A stretch of 64,000 bases of DNA. It comes from Metridium senile (lineage: Eukaryota > Cnidaria > Anthozoa > Actiniaria > Metridiidae). The notes beneath the pieces are model-generated. The model worked only from the letters and a program-made list of their open reading frames with translations. It searched no databases and was not told the origin of the DNA. The translations under genes and the position numbers were made by a program. This document shows, piece by piece, positions 30,742-42,748 of the stretch. How positions within the stretch are numbered: the first letter of the stretch is position 1; every line of letters starts with the position of its first letter. The DNA lies in the NCBI GenBank assembly GCA_949775045.1, contig OX459097.1, positions 1,151,598 through 1,215,597 on the forward strand, given 5' to 3'.

Positions 30742-33700
30742 ATGCCGGTAAGAAACATCTAGAACTGTAAAATAATTGTCATCATAATTAAGATAATTAA
30801 AGAAAAATATTTCGATTTTCTTTAATTGTTAAGTCCTGGGAACATGGCCTTAAAACCTTCCTGAACACTTAATACTGATCTGTTTGATTTAATTTGTCGA
30901 ATGTCAATGTTGAAGCCGTTTGCCCGCGCCTTTAACCTCTTTCAACATCGATTAAACACGTATCAACGAAGTTGAAAGGGGGTTAACAAAATCGAACTGA
31001 TGTTGAAGCAATCCTTGTTAAAACGTACTTATTTCATTTAATGTTTTATATGTGTGAATTTGAAACAAAATCAAAAATATATGTAATCATTTGAAAAATT
31101 CCATTTGATGAGATTTGATGGGAACTTTTTATTTGTGTAAATTTAATCTTTTATCTGTTGAGATTCGCTTTCTTGCTGTAAATGTTAACCAATACCGATG
31201 AACCAATAGCTGTTTCATATAAGTCTTTACAGGTTTGTTTTGTATTTGAATAAAGGTATTTAATTTCGGCAAAATATTTGTCATCTGAACACGAAATTTC
31301 ATTCAGTAAATTTCATTCATTCACAGGGGTTATAAGGATTAATTATTGCTACAAAATGGCAGCCATACCCAGGACTCAAATAAGTATATAATCAGGGTGA
31401 TCGATTCAGAAACACATTCAGATTTAAGAATGCTTTACATATCCGTTCTAAAGTGTGTCTAAAATACCAGAACGCGATTGAAATTTGTAATCATTTTCTC
31501 TCTATGACATTGACTGATTTTGAGTTATTTTCAGCGAATTTTGCTTTGCATGCCGTACCACGTTAGCCTGCGCAAACAGACCCTTATGTGCATCATGGGA
31601 TTTAACAACGAGAACGTTGCTCCAAGATAGCCTTTTTAAAAGATGACTATATCCCCTAAAAATTAAGCAACTTCTCAGAATAGACAGCCAGGTGTTTTTT
31701 ACTGCTTTGGTAAGGCACTCATTTTTGACAAGATGTCGCGAAATTATGCAAATTAGGCACCGATCTATAGCAAAACAAACATTTGTTGAAAATTGGTTTT
31801 GTCTACGTTTTTGAAATAATACATCAAAACTTAAAAATTATAACACTTCTGATATAGATGATATTAAATAATCTTGAGTTGTCGAGTTTGTAGACCGAAT
31901 AGCACAGCATTACAATAGTCAAGCTAAGAAGTTATACGGCAAAGTATGTATACACCTATTTCAAAATCATAGTCGCAACTCAAAGCTACAGTCCACACTC
32001 TGAAGCATGAAAACGATGTTGGTATTTCTACTCTTGCTATCGATTTATTCATAGCATGTTTGGTTGTAAGTGTTTGTGGTATAAACCTGTTTGCCTTGAA
32101 ATAGAGATAGCTAGGGCATGAAAATTAATGGGTCATGCTGTTCTACCCATAATTCCAAATAATCTTCTACTTATAACGAGCTATTCCTTTTCCTTCCCTT
32201 AAGTGCATTAATTTTTACGTCGCATGCTGATATAGAAGAAAAATCTATTTGTTTTGCGCATCATGCCTTAAAAGACGCACGTTTCTCTCTTAAAATCAAC
32301 ACTTGAACGAAAAACAGTCATGTCAAAAACCACTTTTGAGTGCATTTTATGAGATCGTAAACGTCTTTCATCCAGCCATCGCATGAAATATGACGAAATT
32401 CATGCCTGTGCCTTTGCCTTTGCCATATAGGGAGGTGTAGCTTCTATGCTATCGTGTAGTGCAAGTCTGAGTGTAAACAAAGGAAGCCCAAACCCAAAAA
32501 TACTGCACAAATCAATCGATAATCGATCGTCTTCTACTTTTCTTCAACAACGATTGGTTGAAGCATTTAACGTGATCCACGACACGCTTTTCGGCTTATT
32601 ATCAATAATCAATACATTATCGATTGAAAAGTTTACACTATCCATTTTCAGAGCATTTTCAGCTTCTGTCGGAAAAAAAAGGGGGGACGTGAGGCAAAAA
32701 CCAATTTAACTTGTTTTGCCTCTAGTGTAATTACTTGATCGTGACTTAATAACACCACATTTTAAAATGTTGATAAAGCTAACTAACTCAACATGTTTAT
32801 ACTATTTGGAAAGGCATTGATGTATTTCTTGCTTGAATACTCTTACTAAATACTGCTCGAATATCGCTTATCGAGGTAAGTTACTCTTCTTGTTCATATG
32901 TTTTTTAAAACTTTACATTTGCAAACTGGGATATACTTCATAGAAAATTTCAAGCGTTTTAATTTATCGATTTTTTCATGCATTTTGAGAGGGTATTCAG
33001 AATCCCGCATTACCGCAAAAAAATCTCGCAAATCTCGCATACCGCACAACATTTAATTAAAATCAAAGGTCATTAAACGTTTTGTTTTTTTTCACCATCC
33101 ATACGTACCAAAAAGATACAAAAACAAAAACCGTTAATATCGCATACCGCAGGCCAATTCTAAATCCCGCATTACCACTAGATTTTGCTTATTTCACCGA
33201 AATACCGCTTAAAAAAGGATAAATATCGCATAACGCAGGTATCCTAAATCCCGCATTACCGCAAAAATGTATTCCTTTTACCGCAATATCGACATCAAGA
33301 CATCAAGAATCTCCTATAGAGATGTAAAGAAACCAAACATGAAACCAAAGTTGTTGTATAGTTTAATAAACGAGAAGGATCGTTTTATCAGGATTTAAAA
33401 CCACGATTCGAAGCCAAGTGGTTTTAGACCTGATAAAACACGATCTGCGAGTTTATTGAACGGCTTCATAAACTCCAACCTGTACTTGTGTTTTTGTAAA
33501 AAAAAAAAAAAAAATCAATTTATGAAAGATTATTAGAGAAAATCAGGTTAAGGTTTATGTAAATTAGGGTGAATCTTTATCTTCAATAAGTGCCTCTATA
33601 TATAATGTCTATAAAAACTGAAAAATTAGCCACCTGTAGTAAAAACTTTGATAATTTTATAGGATGACTATCAAATATTTGTGACATATAATTAATTATA

Positions 33701-36700
33701 ATAATTATATGTCATGCCTTGTATTGTCTCATAATACTTATATTATATCAATAAACTTTTGCAATTTGCAATCATTATTTTCCATATAATCATGATAATG
33801 TTATATGTCAATTCAGTATTAAAAATGCTAAAATTATTAAAAGTCATTTTGTTAGTCAAACCACAATGTAAAATTTGTAAGTTAATCAACTTCATACAAC
33901 ACACACTACTTGTGATACTTGAACACTATAGTACATGATTTGTTTACTTGAATCATTCCCATTCATTTATTTCCTTTCCCTGTATTGTCACCAAATTTTC
34001 AGAATATCATTATTCTTTGCTTTTCTTGAATATAATTTTCTAAAGGCTCTAAAGGGCCTCAGCAGTTCTCTCTAACTATGTTTCTTTTTTTTCATATTTA
34101 TATTCATATAAAACAGTAGCTTCATGCAGTCCTTTACTGCCTATTTTTGGAATAGGTTTATAATAAGAGTCTCGCAGTGCTCAAAGAATATACATTTCGT
34201 GTCGAAATAAAATAATCCAGTTTAACTCAATTTATACAATGAAGGAAGAATGTAAAACTTTTTTTCTTCATAGGGGACAGACTTCGAAAAGACCATTAAT
34301 GTAGCCGTGTCGTCTAGAGCACTGTTCGATCTGGAAGAAGAAAATGATTTATTTGTTAAACAAGGTCTTGAGAACTACATCAAGTTCCAAGTTGAACGAG
34401 AAGACCAGATACTTGATCCTGGCTCTGCATTTCCGTTTATCAAGGTTAGTCAGGTAAAACTTATGAGTCAAGACCATTCTGGGCCAGATTTTAAAGACAA
34501 AATCAGTGGCGGTGGCATCCTGAGTCAATTCTTCACCTCAGTTTGATGTTGTGATACCCTGGTTCCAGAGGGGCTTTCTTTTATAGGGAAATAATACGAG
34601 TCGCGAAGCGACGAGTTATTGAGTCGCGAAGCGACGATGATCGAGTCGCGGAGCGATGAGCCCCTCTGGCCACTCGAATCAAATTTTTCCGGCTTTCCGG
34701 AAAAAATTTATCCGCTTCCTGATTGGCTAGTCATTTGATCGCCATAGGAACCACCAAAGGTCATTTTTGATTGGCCCTAAATGCAGATTATGACGCATGT
34801 TATGCTAAACCGGTTTTTACAATTACAATTACAATGGTATATTTCACAACGCTATACAGTTCGAGCTAGCATCAAAATACACAGAAATACGGGAGCTAAA
34901 TTATGTGCAGGAGGAAGCAATTTACTATTTTATTAAGAGAAGAGATGTATTCTCAGTTTTGCGAACTGGATAAGGAAAATCGTTGACACATGCAAATTTG
35001 GCACTATAAACCGGTTTGACAGGAAATGACGTGAAACAAACACCGTCCGTTGGAGATGTCTCGAGTGGCCAGAGGTTTGTGGAACGATACTCTACCAAAC
35101 AAACAAAATACATTGAAAATAGTCCTCGAAACTACTTTAAATATCGTAAAAACTTCTCAAACCTCTGGCATCCAGGGTAATGTTGTGATAGCTTCCATCT
35201 TCAAAATGGGAGCACGAAAAACCTGCACGACGCCATTTTGTTTTGAATGCATTTTGTTTCAGAGTACCACGTGATCGGTCTAACAACATGATCTGTTCTG
35301 ATCAGTTTGAGTACCGCGTAATAATGTTTCAGTTGTTTGTTTATTTATTCAAGGCACTTCAAAACGTCAACGCTAAGTTAAAAGAACGAGATCCAAAAGA
35401 GAAAGAAATATTTACCATCACCTTGATGTCTCACAACAATGCTCAGGTTGGAATACGATTACATAACTCCATCGAACACCATGGTACTGATAATAAAAAT
35501 AATAATAATAATGATAATAGTTGGTTTTGGTCTAAAGACCTGACCCTATTTAATACACTCGAGAATGAAATAATCCATACTGCACCCTTTTCAGGACAAA
35601 TCGAAAAAATGGACTCTATATTTTAGTAGTATTCAGACATATTTATTTAGCATCACATTTTTATACATGTACATCTAATTACATTGAATTCTCTTTTTTT
35701 CCACTAACTTGTCGATGCAAGTCATTGACAATATCTAGATCGATGTTTTGTTGGGGTAGATGGCTTTAAAAAGTTACAATAATTTTGAATCAAGAAGGAA
35801 ATGTTTACTAATATGAAGTTGGAGAAATAATGGAATAAATAAATAAATAAAGCCGGGGAAATGGAAATATTCACTAGTACAAATATATTTATATCAAGCT
35901 ACAATCATGTGCAAAATACCTTGGGACATTATCTGTTTTTTTACATGAAAAATATTTCAACTACATTTTTCCGTTTCCCCCTCTTCCCCTTATCAATGTT
36001 GAGTTTTGGGAATGTGAAACGGTTGTCATTTGAAAGACCAATCAACATTGCTCTGGGGGGAGGGTTTTTTCAAATAAAATTGATACATTTTGTATATTTT
36101 TTTAAAACTCAAACAAAAACGTTCATAAAAATGTTACAATGTGCCAAACATTTTGAACATGATTGTAGATAGGAAAATACATATATATAATAGATTAGAA
36201 TCAAATAGGCTGAGTATTATAATTATGCGATCTCTTAATTTTAACTTGAAATTTTGTTTACTTAACCTTATTTGGAAAAATAAGTGAAGTCCAAATTTTA
36301 ATCCCCGTAAATCTAGCCTGCATAGCTGGCTGTGGGAGAGGGGGAGAGGGAAGGGAAACTCTGGGAGATGGGGAACGGGGGAATCTTATGTCGAATCCCC
36401 CCTCCCTCCCCCCTGGACTTCCTGTCTGCCGGATTTTATATCCGGTTTTCTTTCTTTCTGTGTGCCTTTTTGTCTCTTTTAAATTGACTGTGACGTGAGT
36501 CTGTCAATCCTCTATGTGTCTGACGGATTGTTGATGGTAGGTCTTCGAGACATTTTATCACGGAAGGCTTTAACCAGTGGAACCAGTCCTGTCGAATACC
36601 TTAAAGCCTTCAATATCACTCTCTTTTTGACGTCATATGAAGAAGAAGTCACTGATGCCATTAGAAAAGGTAACGATAGGTTGGCTAAGCAACACATGCA

Positions 36701-37778
36701 TTGTTACTACCACATGGGGCATGCATCAACTTATCAATGATACAGCTATTGATTAATCGACTCATTTGTATTCTATCCTTCCTTCCCGTCTACCTCCTCC
36801 TTTGCCTATCATCCCTCTATAGTCCCTCCTTGCTTTCCTTCCTTCAGTCTCTCCCTATTCCCCATCCCTCCTTCATGCACCCATTTATTTATCATTGTCG
36901 TGTCTAGGTTTGGCTGCTGCAGTGATGTCCCTTAAACTAATGAACTCACCCAGCGAAACACAGCTTCGTATTGCCTTTGACTTGGACGCTGTGTTGTTCT
37001 CTGAAGAATCGGAACAAATCTATAAAGATCAAGGTTTGAAGGCGTTCTTGGAACACGCGGAGAAAGAGAATAAAGATACCCCCTTGAAAGAGGTTAGTTG
37101 GCTGGCTAGTTTGTTGCTTGGGGATATTTAATGGCCTCCTACAAGGAGGACTCGAGGGGGTTTCAAAGTACGAACAATTCTAGAGAAAACCCGTCAAGCC
37201 GATTAATTTTCAATTTTTTTGAGATCCTTATTATTTCATTATTATCTGCTTTTGTATGTTCATTTAACAGTAGTTTCATGCAGTCTTAGAAAATTAAACA
37301 AGAGGTAAACATACGTACTTGAATAATTGTAAGCTCCGACGGTCTGGAGCAATTATGCCTCAATTCCTCCCTCGCTTTCATCTCATGTTGCTTTTTTACA
37401 TTATATCGTGTTTTAAAATTCCCATCGTACAGTTATCAGAGTGTAAACCACAGCTGAGCTATAGTTATTTGTTAACTAAAATGTCTCGCCAAACAACAAA
37501 CCACCAAAATTCTCTGCATGTTTCAGGGGCCGTTGAAACCTTTCGGTCCTTTCGCCGAAGCCATTGGACGAATGCAGAAGAAATTCGATCGATCCACGAA
37601 AGAATCTTGTCCAATCAGAACGTACATAGTAACACGTAGTACCGTTGTTGGTCAACGCGCTATTCTTATGTTACGTAGTTGGGGTTTGGAAATCGACGAG
37701 TATTTTTCCATGGACGATGCACCAAAGAGCCAAATCTTGGAGGCAATAAATCCTCATATATTATTTGTGACTTATTGA
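30742..37778 (+). CDS. NT5C1A: Cytosolic 5'-nucleotidase I, type I paralogue (gene 1), C-terminally shortened
   Basis: cN-I enzymes hydrolyse AMP and other nucleoside monophosphates in the cytosol using a HAD-type fold. I infer six coding exons: 30,742-30,747 (Met-Pro), 34,274-34,444, 35,354-35,483, 36,541-36,669, 36,908-37,092 and 37,527-37,778. All introns are GT-AG with phases 0,0,1,1,0, giving 290 codons. Family motifs are [15 protein letters not shown] (exon 2), [12 protein letters not shown] (residues 83-94), IAFDLDAVLFSEESE (167-181, motif I Asp170/Asp172, usually D-G-D), CPIRTYIVT (235-243) and RSWGLEID (257-264). The protein ends PHILFVTY, exactly where the family has PHIFFDDQ, so the C-terminal acidic motif is lost. 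It is therefore probably weak or inactive. AATAAA lies at 37,867. A 625-bp MITE sits in intron 2. Confidence 0.85.
33000..33290. repeat. Degenerate self-similar repeat, CCGCATTACCGCA words
   Basis: ATCCCGCATTACCGCAAAAA and related ATACCGCA words recur about ten times in intron 1 of gene 1. The matching region of gene 3 (51,558-51,905) is longer at its 3' end. Confidence 0.6.
33361..33461. mobile_element. Palindromic MITE in intron 1 of gene 1
   Basis: GTTTAATAAACGAG...GATCGTTTTATCAGG at the left is mirrored by CCTGATAAAACACGATC...GAGTTTATTGAAC at the right. It is present at the same place in gene 3, so it predates the block duplication. Confidence 0.65.
34555..35179. mobile_element. 625-bp MITE in intron 2 of gene 1, perfect 9-bp duplication
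   Basis: The ends are TACCCTGGTTCCAGAGG and the complement of TACCCTGGATGCCAGAGG. Flanks are ATGTTGTGA at 34,546-34,554 and 35,180-35,188. Genes 2, 3 and 4 each show a single ATGTTGTGATAGC at the same position, so they are empty sites. Near the left end GAGTCGCGAAGCGACGA repeats three times. A 9-bp duplication suggests a Mutator-like family. Confidence 0.95.
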
Positions 37779-37866
37779 TGACGTGTTGACAAGATCCAAT
37801 ATGGCGACCGTCAAACGCAATTTCTTTTAATGCTTTTTCAATTTCATCCATTTTCAAGTAAAACTT

Positions 37867-37872
37867 AATAAA
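37867..37872 (+). terminator. Poly(A) signal AATAAA of gene 1
   Basis: It lies 89 bp after the stop codon, in the same context as in the other copies. Confidence 0.45.
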
Positions 37873-38064
37873 TGACGCGAATAATGTTACACATTATAAA
37901 TAAATGAGATTCAAATTGAAAATTATCAAACCAGCGAATGCAAATGAAGAGGATATGGTTTAAAATGGAGCTTTGAAAAATGATTTGTTAAAATAATGAC
38001 ATATATTGAATGCCCTTTTCACACAAGTACGGACACATCATCTCGACACGCCCACAAACTTTCA

Positions 38065-38171
38065 TCGTCCCCAGGTTCTCCCTTCTCGTTTTGTTTTTTT
38101 CAAAATGGCGGAACCCTTCTAGTGCCGCCATTTTGAAAAAAAAAATACGAGAAGGGAGAACCTGGGGACGA
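38065..38171. mobile_element. 107-bp palindromic MITE downstream of gene 1
   Basis: TCGTCCCCAGGTTCTCCC and its complement bound a foldback with CAAAATGGCGG / CCGCCATTTTG inside. The same insert follows gene 3 (56,753-56,855). Sites after gene 2 and after the truncated exon lack it. Confidence 0.85.
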
Positions 38172-38545
38172 GGTTGAATTCATCCAAACCATACGAGTTT
38201 TTCGTCTCAAATTGTGTTTGTCCCGTATTCACACAAGACGACTTGTCCGTCATGAGATGAGTTGACCGTCTTTAGTTTGGAAACGGCTAATAATTCGCTT
38301 GTATTTTCATCAATCAAACGATAAATGACCATATTGTAGACTCTTTTAATATTTGATAATTATATATAATACAAAAGACAATTTAAAATATTCAATTCTA
38401 TACAAAACCATTCATTATCAAAGAAGATTATTTTATCAACTTGCTAGCACCAGTGCAGCTAATGAAACGCATATCAATATTAGTATTCATTGATGAAATT
38501 ATATGCTTTGTGACTTTCCTATCTAAACTGAGTTTGTGAAGTTAA
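38172..38545. other. Unassigned spacer
   Basis: No gene was seen; matched in the second block at 56,856-57,228. Confidence 0.5.
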
Positions 38546-38970
38546 AGTGCACCTGACGCCTTTCATGATATTTTGTACATGAGGTGTATAATAAGTGTAC
38601 TTAATATTTCTTGATGTCGACCTCTCCTTTTTGAGATATGATCATTTGAAATCTGAAAATGCAAATGAGGCTAGGTGACGCCATCACAGGAATTTGTCAA
38701 AGTTTTGTTTCAAAGCTGACAGCAAGCTTGTTTTTGTAAAGTAGTAAAAATGTTAATGGTAGTGTGAATATTAGTAATACAGATATCGAGCTTTAAAAAA
38801 TTGCTTTAATTATTTCCAGAGAACGTTTGTATATTTAATGAGACCTGGGATGACGTAACTTCATTTGCATTTTCAGATTTCAAATGTTTACATCTCAGAA
38901 AGGAGAGGTCGACATCAAGAAATATTAATTACACGTATTATACTCTTCATGTACAACAGATTAAACTAAG
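38546..38970. mobile_element. TTAA-flanked palindromic MITE, right end deleted
   Basis: The left end AGTGCACCTGACGCC follows TTAA (38,542-38,545), and the arms CTTGATGTCGACCTCTCC and GGAGAGGTCGACATCAAG face each other. The copy in the second block (57,229-57,652) keeps the right terminus. This one keeps an internal stretch that the other lost. Confidence 0.8.
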
Positions 38971-39236
38971 GCACAAATAAAAACACATGAGTAAGAAACA
39001 CGTACAACTAGCCTAACAATTGCTTCGTTCATCTTTTAGTCATCGTTTTAATAATAAAAATAGAATTATTAGCTATTAGCCTGCGATGATTTGGAAATTT
39101 ACTGCGCAAAGGCCGACATACGAAAACAAGTCCGTATACAATGTAGACTAGCGGTTTATATACGCACATTTTAGACAAGATTCCCGCTTGTCTTATAAAA
39201 TGACCACCTTTATATAACGACCACCTCTAGACAATA

Positions 39237-40673
39237 GAAGGATTTCACATAAGCGTTTTTAAGATGCGAATATGTTTTGTCGAGTATTTAACATGAGTTG
39301 TCACCTTAGATGAGTTGTCACCTTGCAAAACAAGGCATTTTCATTTTCAAAACTCATTTGCATGTTAAATACTCGACAAAACAGCAGAGGGGCGTTTGGT
39401 ATGAGCATGCACGACTTTGTCAACCTAGTCCGATAACCATCAAAGATGGGTAATGTTTACGTTTTTGAATGTCGTTTATCGTCGTTGTTTTCTTGCTTGG
39501 ATAGCCGTAAATTACCATTAGAAGCTTTTTTGGTCCTTCTTCGACATGGAGAATGTGTTGGTGTGCCAATTAGATGTCAAGAAAACGAGATATATTGTTA
39601 TATGTAACGCGAATAAACGCCTTTAACTACACAACATGACCGCTAACTCAGTGGATAAACAAAGACTTCGTGGTCATTTTTCTTTGGCTCAGTGGATACT
39701 GTGACTCTGGATATTTAAACTAAGGTTAATGCTTATGAGTAAAAGAAAACTAAAATAGGCACCGTTCCAATCGCTTCAGTTCTTTCTGCGGAAATTTCGT
39801 ATGAAATCGCAGTCCCGTATAAGAAACTGCTAAAATGTTACTATTTCATAATCATTTATCTCAAAATCTAAACTAACTTCCAAAACTTTTATTGCAAAAA
39901 TGCTTTGACCATTTTTCATTGAAAGATAATTTCACAATCTTGATTTTATAAAAAATGGGGAAATGTTATATTTTTGAAAATATTCATCGGTATACCACAG
40001 CCATCAGTATTTAACTGCAATGTTCTTCCTCTTATTTTTCAAAATGAATCAATGACTTTCCTCGTTCTTTGCCTAAATAAGTTTAACTAAAGTGTTAAAA
40101 ATTATGTAGCAAAGAATGTGGTGAGATCGGTAAACGATTTATTCATTTTTTATTGAGTTGATTCTGGAACACATTATGCACTCATTCACTTCCCAATTTC
40201 ATGATGATTTTTATTTTTTTTGGCCAACTTCCAAACATTTTATTTCAGCAAAACATCAATCAGTTGACTGTTCTTTCATGCCATACTATTGATTTTAGTG
40301 GCAAAAATGGGGAAATGAGTCAAAATAACAATTTTGTTATTGTATTACAGCGCCTTTCGTACTATTACGTGACATCCGTGATGAGTACGCCGTGACACTG
40401 TAATTAGTTGGTATTGTGAACAATGCCTTTTGCACCTTAAACAATGGCTGCCTAATTATCAATGCGACGAGAAATGTTTTTCTGAAATTGTATATATTAC
40501 CTAACACTTATTGACCAATCAAATTAAGAAAATAAAATTAAACACTCTAGCGATTAGCAATTGCGGTCATGCAAATTTTTAATAGTTCAGCGGTCTAGCG
40601 CATGCTCGTACAAAACTCCCCTCTGCTCGACAAAACATATTTGCATGTTAAAAACGCTCATGTGAAATCGTTC
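39237..40673. mobile_element. 1.44-kb TIR element with TA duplication
   Basis: Left end GAAGGATTTCACATAAGCG and right end, complemented, GAACGATTTCACATGAGCG are flanked by TA. Further inward both sides hold ATATGTTTTGTCGAG and ...CAGAGGGG...GAGCATGC blocks in inverted order. No transposase frame was seen. It is present in both blocks. Confidence 0.7.
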
Positions 40674-41009
40674 TAATAACTACCTTGTCGTTGTGTTAAG
40701 TTATGACTGTGCAAGTTTATCACAAAGGCGGACACATTACTCCGAGAGTGTTAATATCGGGAGGGAGTGAGGCGGGATATTTTTGTGTTTGTGTTGGCCC
40801 CTTCGATTTGTAGAATTTCTCACATGACCTATTTCCTTCTTCAGGTTTCTCAGTATAAACTCTCTTTACATCAATTTTCTCGGCCCCCTTGTGATGACCG
40901 CAAGTGTCCCCTCCCCAAATCCCGACCGTAAACGAACAGTGTGACATTAAAGGCCTCCTGCGTGACATTGATGACGTGACCAAAATAGCATAAATATTTT
41001 TCAACTTCC

Positions 41010-41156
41010 ATAGAGTACAAACACTAAAAGTGTGCAATACTTTGTACTATTTACCACTAAATAGTGTTGATTAAACAATAGAGAACAAAAGAATTTGCAT
41101 AATTTAGCAGTATTTAGTGGTATTTATGTTGCACACTTTTAGTGTTTGTACTCTAT
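41010..41156. mobile_element. 147-bp MITE with 28-bp inverted ends
   Basis: ATAGAGTACAAACACTAAAA and the following GTGTGCAA are mirrored at the right end. It is present in the same position in the second block (59,693-59,839). Confidence 0.85.
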
Positions 41157-41283
41157 ATACAAACTTTCCAAGTGTGTTAATTTTCTAGACGATAAATTAT
41201 TTACTCAAAATTCACCCAATGAGAAGGCTGAGTTGAAGTCGAGTTGGAATTCAAATCTTCCGATGGTGACGTATCGGTATCGA

Positions 41284-41826
41284 TTAGTGATACTGTAGTT
41301 TGATTGGAGGATGCATATTATTTTGTTTGTTCGTAAGCTCTAACGAATTCGATAACTCTTCGTTAGGTAGTGTTGAGTTTTCGGAAACACTCAAAGTACT
41401 GTGATTTACCGTCGTATTACCGTCGAGTAACGTCGTAGAGTCTTCGGCATTCTTCTGAGCTGATAAGGATATTTCTGAATTAATTTGTGAAATATGATTC
41501 TGCCATTCAGGGAAAAACATCTGGCAATCAGGTCCTAATGAGTCAATGATATCTTTCTGTAAGTCAATAGGTATTTGTTTTAATGGCGTTAACAAGCATT
41601 CTGAAGGAGAATTTGATCCCGCGGAATTTAACGATGACGTAGAAGCCTTTTTCTTGATAGAAGGTCTCGGTGGTACGACCGGTCGGTTTAGGTTTGACGT
41701 CCGTCGAAGAGGATGAGGTTTTGTTGGCTGTGTATTAGATCGTTTAGTAGAATTGGTAGCGTCCTCGATGGTGTCGTCTTTACGAGCCTCGGAAAGATCC
41801 AGCAATGTATCACGTTTGGCATCCTT
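41284..41826 (-). CDS. Candidate 3'-terminal exon, unknown proline/serine-rich protein
   Basis: On the minus strand a 180-codon frame runs from an acceptor-like TTTCCCTAG (41,835-41,827) to TGA-type termination at 41,284. An in-frame TAG lies immediately upstream and no Met occurs in the first half, so it needs an upstream exon. The protein is hydrophilic. It contains PVVPPRPS, which fits a class II SH3-binding PxxPxR core, a KKK segment, a Ser/Asn-rich stretch and an Asn/Ser/Thr-rich tail. No signal peptide, membrane segment or known domain is seen. The copy at 59,967-60,509 encodes the same residues. Upstream exons were not found, so it could also be a stranded exon copy. Confidence 0.4.
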   Translation of the reverse strand, partial: KDAKRDTLLDLSEARKDDTIEDATNSTKRSNTQPTKPHPLRRTSNLNRPVVPPRPSIKKKASTSSLNSAGSNSPSECLLTPLKQIPIDLQKDIIDSLGPDCQMFFPEWQNHISQINSEISLSAQKNAEDSTTLLDGNTTVNHSTLSVSENSTLPNEELSNSLELTNKQNNMHPPIKLQYH

Positions 41827-41881
41827 CTAGGGAAATACAGAAAACTGAATTGATAATATATAAACAAGCTTGTAAAAAAAC

Positions 41882-42135
41882 AATGTTATCAATCATTCAT
41901 TAATCAATCATTCAACCAACCATTCAATCATTCATTCATTCAACCAACCATTCATTTATCCATTCATTCATTGAATCATTCATTTATCCATTCATTCATT
42001 CATTTATCCATTCAATCATTCATTTAACCATTCATTCAACTATTCATTTAATCATTTATTTATTCATTCATCCACCCGATTATTCATTCATCCATTAGTT
42101 CAATTAACCATTCATTCAACTATTCACTTAATCAA
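41882..42135. repeat. Degenerate ATTC/ATTCA tetranucleotide repeat
   Basis: Variants of CATTCATTCAATC and CATTTATC fill the stretch. The second block has a slightly different length at 60,570-60,830. Confidence 0.85.
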
Positions 42136-42429
42136 ATAAAAATACGAGTAGAAACACATACAACTAGCCAAGGAGTTGCTTCATCCATCATTTTAATAGT
42201 TATCTTATTAATTAATATTTTTTTTAAATAAAACCACAGGCGATAAATAATGACCGGTCTCACAGTTCCCTGCGCCATCTTGAAAGGTAGACGGGCCTTT
42301 GCATTGAAGCGAGGCGAAGCTATTTCTTATCAAAGGAAAGACAATAACTTAATAATCGCTCAATACTGCTCCAAATGACTTGAAACTTCACAATGAGTAA
42401 CAATAAAAGTGAGATTAAACATATTTTGT
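42136..42429. other. Spacer upstream of gene 2
   Basis: No gene or repeat was recognised. Confidence 0.45.
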
Positions 42430-42748
42430 ATATAGACGGCTTATATGAGAGCACAGATAGATTGGGCTACCTGTGTTCATACTGGCAGTTTTGATGTGAC
42501 ACTAAATATGATTTGCATACAATAGAGTCGTCCCCTCCCTCCTGATACATAAACAGTGTTTTGCGTGGGTCCTGTCAGCCAGAAACTGGCGACGTCATTC
42601 TTATTTTTCCATAACCGACACTAAGAGCGCCTGCGCAGGAGGCTACGGCAGTATCAGATCACCAGTCGAAAAGAATTCTCTACCGAGAAGCGGCCAAAAA
42701 CAAATCACCCAAAATCAATTCGGCGAGTGCTAGAGACTCAAAAGAAAC
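42430..42748 (+). promoter_or_regulatory. Promoter and 5' UTR of gene 2
   Basis: Homologous to the gene 1 promoter, with the same ATTTGCAT octamer, pyrimidine run and block before the start codon. The left half of the CGCAGGCGC palindrome is missing, leaving one AACCGACACTAAGAGCGCC arm. The full CRE core is reduced to GCGACGTCATT. Confidence 0.5.

Noticed and set aside
34307..34546. 79-codon frame as a separate small gene
   Set aside because: It is exon 2 of gene 1 reading through the donor into intron 2.
37319..37639. 106-codon frame (and 56,004-56,324)
   Set aside because: It is out of frame with exon 6 and spans intron 5; the exon 6 frame matches the nucleotidase family.
40720..41037. 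105-codon minus-strand frame, repeated at 59,403-59,720
   Set aside because: It runs into a MITE, has no recognised family, and its conservation is explained by the recent block duplication.
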